A stretch of 64,000 nucleotides of DNA, from positions 1,178,001 through 1,242,000 of the forward strand of contig NZ_AP012331.1 of NCBI RefSeq assembly GCF_001042635.1, read 5' to 3'. Made by a program: the position numbers and the translations under genes. Numbering within the stretch: the stretch's first letter is position 1; the number at the start of each line of letters is the position of its first letter. This stretch comes from Bifidobacterium scardovii JCM 12489 = DSM 13734 (GTDB lineage: Bacteria; Actinomycetota; Actinomycetes; Actinomycetales; Bifidobacteriaceae). Below the pieces are notes generated by a model, which saw only the letters and a program-made list of their open reading frames with translations, made no database searches and was not told the origin of the DNA. Shown here piece after piece: positions 58,975 to 64,000 of this stretch.

Positions 58975-59043
58975 TCCGCCCCATTCGCCATCCACGGCCG
59001 CCGCACCAGCGCGCGACCCCCTGAGATAACCGAAAACCGCATC

Positions 59044-59080
59044 GAACGGTGCGCACGCGATTGCCGCATGCGCACCGTTC
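59044..59080 (+). promoter_or_regulatory. Intercistronic stem-loop between fruE and fruK
   Basis: GAACGGTGCGCA and its exact complement form a 12-bp stem with a 13-base loop, 70 bases after the fruE stop. There is no U-run. This kind of element often protects the binding-protein mRNA 3' end and allows its higher expression than the rest of the operon. Confidence 0.65.
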
Positions 59081-59139
59081 ACCATGTCGGGCGGAAATAT
59101 CACAAAACGATAACAATCCTTTCCCTGTAAGGCAGCAAC

Positions 59140-60678
59140 ATGACAGACAAGAAACCCATCGTCGTGATGAAGGGCATCACGATCGAATTCCCGGGTGTCA
59201 AGGCTCTGGACGGCGTCGACCTGACGCTGTACCCGGGCGAGGTCCACGCCCTGATGGGCGAGAACGGCGCCGGCAAGTCGACGATGATCAAGGCCCTGAC
59301 CGGCGTGTACAAGATCAACGCCGGCACCATCATGGTCGAAGGCAAACCGCAGACCTTCAACGGCACGCTCGACGCGCAGAACGCGGGCATCGCCACCGTG
59401 TACCAGGAAGTCAACCTGTGCACCAACCTGTCCATCGGCGAGAACGTGATGCTCGGCCACGAGGTGCGCGGCCCCCTGGGCATCAACTGGAAGAAGACCC
59501 ACGCCGAGGCCCGCAAGTACCTGGCCCAGATGGGCCTTGACCATCTCGATTCGTATGCGCCGCTCAACTCCATCTCCATCGCCATGCAGCAGCTGGTCGC
59601 CATCGCCCGCGCCATGGTCATCGACGCGAAGGTGCTGATCCTCGACGAGCCGACCTCCTCGCTCGACGCGAACGAGGTGCAGGACCTGTTCGCGATCATG
59701 CGCAAGGTGCGCGATTCGGGCGTGGCCATCCTGTTCGTCTCCCACTTCCTCGACCAGATCTACGAGATCACCGACCGCCTGACCGTGCTGCGCAACGGCA
59801 AGTTCATCAAGGAGGTCATGACCAGCGAGACGCCGCGCGACGAGCTGATCGGCATGATGATCGGCAAGTCGGCCGCCGAGCTGAGCCAGATCGGCGCCAA
59901 GAAGGCCCGCCGCGAGATCGGCGCGGGCGAGAAGCCGATCATCGCCGCCAAGGGGCTGGGCAAGAAGGGCACGATCAACCCGTGCGACCTGGACATCTAC
60001 TCCGGCGAGGTCGTCGGGTTCGCCGGCCTGCTCGGTTCGGGCCGCACCGAGCTCGGCCGTCTGCTGTTCGGCGCCGACAGGCCGGATTCGGGCACCTACG
60101 AGCTCAACGGCAAGCAGGTGCAGATCTCCGACCCGTACACCGCGCTGAAGAACAAGATCGCCTACTCGACCGAGAACCGCCGCGACGAGGGCATCATCGG
60201 CGACCTGACCGTGCGCGAGAACATCCTCATCGCCCTGCAGGCGACCCGCGGCATGTTCAAGCCGATCCCGAAGAAGGAAGCCGACGAGATCGTCGACAAG
60301 TACATGAAGGAGCTCAACGTCCGCCCGGCCGACCCGAACAAGCTCATCAAGAACCTGTCCGGCGGCAACCAGCAGAAGGTGCTCATCGGCCGCTGGCTGG
60401 CCACGCACCCCGAGCTGCTCATCCTCGACGAGCCGACCCGAGGCATCGACATCGGCGCCAAGGCCGAGATCCAGCAGACCGTGCTCGATCTGGCCGCGGA
60501 CGGCATGGGCGTGGTCTTCATCTCCTCCGAGCTGGAGGAGGTCGTGCGCCTGTCCGACGACATCGAGGTCCTCAAGGACCGCCACAAGATCGCGGAAATC
60601 GAGAACGACGACACCGTCTCGCAGCAGACCATCGTCGAGACGATCGCCAACACGAACGTCAACGGAAAGGAGGCCTGA
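59140..60678 (+). CDS. fruK: Sugar ABC transporter ATPase, FruK type (two ABC domains)
   Basis: 512 residues with two fused ABC domains, as in RbsA/MglA. The first has Walker A GENGAGKST (residues 40-48) and Walker B VLILDEPTSSLD, with an altered signature (ISIAMQQLVAIARAM). The second has a degenerate Walker A (GLLGSGRTE), the signature LSGGNQQKV and Walker B LLILDEPTRGID. This mix of one good and one poor site is normal for the class. It powers the FruF/FruG channel. Confidence 0.93.
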   Translation: MTDKKPIVVMKGITIEFPGVKALDGVDLTLYPGEVHALMGENGAGKSTMIKALTGVYKINAGTIMVEGKPQTFNGTLDAQNAGIATVYQEVNLCTNLSIGENVMLGHEVRGPLGINWKKTHAEARKYLAQMGLDHLDSYAPLNSISIAMQQLVAIARAMVIDAKVLILDEPTSSLDANEVQDLFAIMRKVRDSGVAILFVSHFLDQIYEITDRLTVLRNGKFIKEVMTSETPRDELIGMMIGKSAAELSQIGAKKARREIGAGEKPIIAAKGLGKKGTINPCDLDIYSGEVVGFAGLLGSGRTELGRLLFGADRPDSGTYELNGKQVQISDPYTALKNKIAYSTENRRDEGIIGDLTVRENILIALQATRGMFKPIPKKEADEIVDKYMKELNVRPADPNKLIKNLSGGNQQKVLIGRWLATHPELLILDEPTRGIDIGAKAEIQQTVLDLAADGMGVVFISSELEEVVRLSDDIEVLKDRHKIAEIENDDTVSQQTIVETIANTNVNGKEA

Positions 60679-60679
60679 G

Positions 60680-61756
60680 ATGGCGAACGCAGCCAAGAAG
60701 GGCGAGGAGAAGAACTCCGTCCTCAAGAAACTGGTGGGCAACAATCTGACCTGGTCGGTCGTGGCCCTGATCGCGCTGATCATCCTGTGCACCATCTTCG
60801 ACCACCAGTTCCTGAAGCTGTCCTGGAACACCAACACCGGCGGCCTGTCCGGCCCGCTGATCACCATGCTGCAGGAATCGGCCCGCTACCTGATGATCGC
60901 CACCGGCATGACGCTGGTCATCTCCACCGCCGGCATCGACCTGTCCGTCGGCTCCGTGATGGCCGTCGCCGGCGCCGTGGCCATGCAGACCCTGGCCTCG
61001 GGCACCAACGTGTGGCTGTCCATCCTGCTCGCGTTGGTCGTCGGCCTCGCGCTCGGGTGCGTCAACGGCGCGCTGGTCTCCATCCTCGGCCTGCAGCCGT
61101 TCATCACCACACTGATCATGATGCTCGCCGGCCGCGGCCTGACCAAGGTCATCACCTCCGGCGAGAACACCGACGCCTCCCGCGTCGCCGGCGGCGAGCC
61201 GCTGCGCTGGATGGCCAACGGCTTCGTGCTCGGCCTGCCCGTCAACTTCGTCATCGCGGTGGTGCTCGTGGTGCTGGTCGGCCTGCTGTGCCGCAAGACC
61301 GCCATGGGCATGATGATCGAATCGGTCGGTATCAACCCCGAGGCCAGCCGCATGACCGGCATCAAGCCCAAGAAGATCCTGTTCATGGTCTACGCGGTCT
61401 CCGGCCTGCTGGCCGCCGTCGCCGGCCTGTTCGCCACCGCGTCCGTGATGCGCGTCGACGTCGGCAAGACCGGCCAGGACCTCGAAATGTACGCGATCCT
61501 CGCGGTCGTCATCGGCGGAACCTCGCTGCTCGGCGGCAAGTTCTCGCTCACCGGCAGCGCGCTCGGCGCCGTCATCATCGCCATGATCCGCAAGACCATC
61601 ATCACCCTCGGCATCGATTCGGCCGCGACCCCGGCCTTCTTCGCCCTCGTGGTGATCGTGATCTGCGTGATGCAGGCTCCCAAGATCCACAACCTGAGCG
61701 CCGAAATGAAACGCAAGCGCGCGCTCAAGGAACAAGCTAAGGCGGTGGCAGCATGA
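60680..61756 (+). CDS. fruF: Sugar ABC permease, FruF type
   Basis: 358 residues, RbsC-class permease with about eight to ten transmembrane segments. Conserved segments are TAGIDLSVGSVMAVAGAVAM and GGTSLLGGKFSLTGSALGAV. GGAAAGGAGG, at the end of fruK, is its ribosome-binding site; the ATG follows the fruK stop by one base. Confidence 0.92.
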   Translation: MANAAKKGEEKNSVLKKLVGNNLTWSVVALIALIILCTIFDHQFLKLSWNTNTGGLSGPLITMLQESARYLMIATGMTLVISTAGIDLSVGSVMAVAGAVAMQTLASGTNVWLSILLALVVGLALGCVNGALVSILGLQPFITTLIMMLAGRGLTKVITSGENTDASRVAGGEPLRWMANGFVLGLPVNFVIAVVLVVLVGLLCRKTAMGMMIESVGINPEASRMTGIKPKKILFMVYAVSGLLAAVAGLFATASVMRVDVGKTGQDLEMYAILAVVIGGTSLLGGKFSLTGSALGAVIIAMIRKTIITLGIDSAATPAFFALVVIVICVMQAPKIHNLSAEMKRKRALKEQAKAVAA

Positions 61757-62781
61757 CCTCGGCAACGGCAACCCCTACCGTGAAGAAGGCCGCAAGGAAG
61801 CGCGGCTTCAAACTCAACACGCAGATGATCCCGACCGTGGCGGCCGTGGTGATCTTCATCCTCATGATCATCATGGGCCAGGCGCTGTTCGGCACCTACA
61901 CGAGCCTCGGCTTCATCTCGTCCCTGTTCATCGACCACGCCTACCTGATCATCCTGGCCGTCGCCATGACGCTGCCGGTCCTGACCGGCGGCATCGATCT
62001 GAGCATCGGCGCGATCGTCGCCATCACGGGCGTCATCGGCATGACGATGCTCAACGCGGGCGTCAACTCCTGGCTCGTCATCGTCGTGATGCTGGCCATC
62101 GGCGCCGTGTTCGGCCTGATCGCCGGCACGCTGATCGAGGAATTCAACATGCAGCCGTTCATCGCGACGCTGTCCACGATGTTCCTCGCCCGCGGCATCG
62201 CCGCCATGATCTCCACCGACTCGCTGATCGCCCCCGACAACAACAACTACGGCTGGATCGCCGAGACGATCAAGATCATCGACAACCCGAAGATCAAGAA
62301 CGACCTGTCGATCAACGTCGGCGTGATCATCGCCGCGCTGGTGGTCGTGTTCGGCTACATCCTGCTGCACAAGACCCGCACCGGCCGCACGATCTACGCC
62401 ATCGGCGGCTCCCGCTCCTCCGCGGAGCTCATGGGCCTGCCGGTCAAGCGCACGCAGTACATCATCTACCTGACCTCCGGCACGCTCGCCGCGCTCGCCT
62501 CGGTCGTGTACACGGCGAACATCGGCTCGGCCAAGAACACGGTCGGCGTGGGCTGGGAGCTCGACGCGGTCGCCTCCGTCGTCATCGGCGGCGCGATCGT
62601 CACCGGCGGCTTCGGCTACGTGCTCGGCTCCGTGGTCGGCGCCCTCGTGCGCTCCACCATCGACCCGCTGACCGCCGACTTCGGCGTGCCCTCGGAGTGG
62701 ACCACCATCGTGGTCGGTCTGATGATCCTCGCCTTCGTGGTGCTGCAGCGCGCGGTCACCGCCGTCGGCAAGAAACAATAG
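61753..62781 (+). CDS. fruG: Sugar ABC permease, FruG type
   Basis: 342 residues, the second RbsC-class permease, with TGGIDLSIGAIVAITGVIGM and GGAIVTGGFGYVLGSVVGAL. The start overlaps the fruF stop by ATGA. FruF and FruG form the heterodimeric channel. A very stable hairpin follows 23 bases after its stop. Confidence 0.92.
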   Translation: MTSATATPTVKKAARKRGFKLNTQMIPTVAAVVIFILMIIMGQALFGTYTSLGFISSLFIDHAYLIILAVAMTLPVLTGGIDLSIGAIVAITGVIGMTMLNAGVNSWLVIVVMLAIGAVFGLIAGTLIEEFNMQPFIATLSTMFLARGIAAMISTDSLIAPDNNNYGWIAETIKIIDNPKIKNDLSINVGVIIAALVVVFGYILLHKTRTGRTIYAIGGSRSSAELMGLPVKRTQYIIYLTSGTLAALASVVYTANIGSAKNTVGVGWELDAVASVVIGGAIVTGGFGYVLGSVVGALVRSTIDPLTADFGVPSEWTTIVVGLMILAFVVLQRAVTAVGKKQ

Positions 62782-62804
62782 CGTCGGCTCCGACGCCGAT
62801 CCCT

Positions 62805-62851
62805 GCGGGCGCCCGGCCCTTCCCGAACCCGAGGAAGGACCGGGCGCCCGC
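62805..62851 (+). terminator. fru operon terminator hairpin
   Basis: GCGGGCGCCCGG, then CCTTCC, pairs with GGAAGG and CCGGGCGCCCGC around a 9-base loop. The stem is very strong but no U-run follows. Confidence 0.7.
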
Positions 62852-62867
62852 GTTCGTCCGCACCTCC

Positions 62868-62885
62868 GCTACACTGTAGTGTGGC
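62868..62885. promoter_or_regulatory. Palindrome upstream of the MFS gene
   Basis: GCTACACTGTAGTGTGGC, with ACACT-GT-AGTGT as the core and GC ends. It lies 67 bases before the MFS start and suits a dimeric repressor. TTGACG follows it at 62886, but a -10 at 17 bases is not clear. Confidence 0.45.
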
Positions 62886-62951
62886 TTGACGCAGTGTGAG
62901 TATCGTAAGGGCTAATCCGGAAACAACTGGCGTCAGTCTGGACGGATCACC

Positions 62952-64000
62952 ATGACTTCAACCACGAGCGCGACCCCGGGTTCGACCCCTTCGGACGAGC
63001 GCATCCCCAAGCGCCTGATCGGCGCGATCGTAGCCGTCGGCTCGCTGGCGTTCATCGGCATCCTCACCGAAACCGTGATGACCGTGCTGTTCCCGGAACT
63101 CATGCGCGAATTCAATGTGGACACGGCCACCGTGCAGTGGATCACCACGATCTACCTGCTGGTCGTCGCCGCCACGATGCCGCTGTCGTCGTTCCTCAAC
63201 CGGCGCTTCCCGCCGAAGGCGCTGTTCGTCGCCGCCGTGGTGCTTGCGGTCGCCGGATCGGCCATCATGATCGTCGGGCACGCGTTCCCGCTCATCCTGC
63301 TGGCCCGCGTGATCCAGGGCATCGGCTCGGGCGTGGCCACGCCGCTGATGATGAACATCATCCTCGAACAGTCCCCGCGCAGCAAGGTCGGCCGTCTCAT
63401 GGGCGTCGGATCGCTCGTCATCACCGTCGCGCCGGCCATCGGGCCGACCGTCGGCGGCGCGATCTCCAGCGTGCTGCCGTGGCGCGCGATCTTCGTGATC
63501 GCCATACCGATCGTGCTGTTCGTCTCCCTGCCGATCGGCCTGCGCTGCATCGAGCAGAAGCGCCCGACCGAGGACGCGCGGCTCAACCCGCTGCAATTCG
63601 TGGCGGTCGTGCTGGCGCTGAGCGGGCTGATCCTCGCGCTCAACCAGTCCGGCGTGGCCATCGGCTCCGCCGTCTCCGGAGGGTCGGCGGCGCGCCCCGC
63701 GGCCATCGCGATCGTCAGCCTGATCGTCGGCGTCGGGTCGCTGCTGTTCTTCGGCTGGTCGTCGCGCCGCTCGTTCTCGCCGCTGATCCGCCTCGGGTGG
63801 CTGCGCGACCCGGTCATGCGGCTGCATCTGCTGGCGTACACGCTGCTGCCGATCGTGGGCATCGGCTTCGGGTACGTGATCACCAACGTCGCGCAGCTCT
63901 CGCTCGGCACCTCGGCGTTCGTCGCCGGTGCCCTGGTGCTGCCCGGCGCCCTGATCGGCGCGTTCTTCGCCCCGGTCGGCGGCATGCTGTACGACCGCTT
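62952..64000 (+). CDS. MFS transporter, DHA2-type drug exporter (partial)
   Basis: The ATG at 62952 opens a frame of 349 codons that runs off the window. At least ten transmembrane segments are visible. Family marks are the motif A region FLNRRFPPKAL, motif B LARVIQGIGSGVATPLM, and motif C GPTVGGAISSVLPWRAIF, which is typical of 14-helix DHA2 drug/proton antiporters. The substrate is unknown. It lies downstream of the fru operon but has its own upstream palindrome. Confidence 0.9.
   Translation, partial: MTSTTSATPGSTPSDERIPKRLIGAIVAVGSLAFIGILTETVMTVLFPELMREFNVDTATVQWITTIYLLVVAATMPLSSFLNRRFPPKALFVAAVVLAVAGSAIMIVGHAFPLILLARVIQGIGSGVATPLMMNIILEQSPRSKVGRLMGVGSLVITVAPAIGPTVGGAISSVLPWRAIFVIAIPIVLFVSLPIGLRCIEQKRPTEDARLNPLQFVAVVLALSGLILALNQSGVAIGSAVSGGSAARPAAIAIVSLIVGVGSLLFFGWSSRRSFSPLIRLGWLRDPVMRLHLLAYTLLPIVGIGFGYVITNVAQLSLGTSAFVAGALVLPGALIGAFFAPVGGMLYDR

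Noticed and set aside
57841..60867. A 1008-residue minus-strand frame opposite fruE and fruK
   Set aside because: Composition is that of a mirror frame, and both sense genes are clear family members.

Overview
The window reads as a high-GC actinobacterial chromosome, most likely Bifidobacterium. Supporting signs are the MtrA-MtrB-LpqB operon, DUF3027 and LytR_C proteins, a CIRCE-controlled stand-alone groEL next to a cold-shock gene, and a sugar ABC importer whose gene order and protein sizes match the bifidobacterial fructose importer FruEKFG. The species cannot be fixed from the sequence alone. No rRNA, tRNA, integrase or transposase gene was recognised.

Layout. 1-3128 (minus): MoxR ATPase, DUF58, a small membrane protein and a vWA protein cut by the window edge. 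3192-6993: uracil-DNA glycosylase, LytR_C protein, cold-shock protein and groEL with two CIRCE operators. 7281-18370: an accessory signalling island. A plus-strand pair (unknown protein plus Ser/Thr kinase) faces a six-gene minus-strand operon encoding a TerY-like vWA protein, a PP2C phosphatase, a degenerate kinase, a vWA-like/membrane protein, a pseudokinase with a zinc ribbon, and a large protein with OST-HTH-like and DUF3825-like domains. The vWA gene carries an in-frame TGA just after its metal-binding motif. 18558-19140: HigBA-type toxin-antitoxin. 19246-28709: WXG100 protein, TPM-domain membrane protein, a two-component system, a cold-shock-domain protein, DUF3027, universal stress protein and ClpC.

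28738-32150 is a second accessory patch: a coiled-coil gene with a frameshift, a second copy of the island's vWA-like N-terminus (446 bp, two mismatches to 14286-14731) and a DUF349 remnant behind an in-frame TAG. The full DUF349 gene, hisS and aspS follow. 37200-40031 holds three copies of a very regular composite repeat (tandem 19-bp units, a 32-33-bp core, then inverted 19-bp units) around a DUF559 nuclease-like gene and a NarL-type regulator whose likely partner kinase is at 40310-41695.

42400-64000 is mostly core: YbaK-like protein, gluABCD-type amino acid importer, PPK2, two abutting gene remnants, a DExH helicase, RarA, mtrAB-lpqB, fruEKFG and the start of an MFS exporter. Short GGCTCCCCTC/GAGGGGAGCC palindromes recur between genes, often as bidirectional terminators and sometimes as longer elements.

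The two most interesting parts are the phospho-signalling island with its second site, where three genes carry simple disruptions, and the 19-bp composite repeats, which match no repeat class I know.
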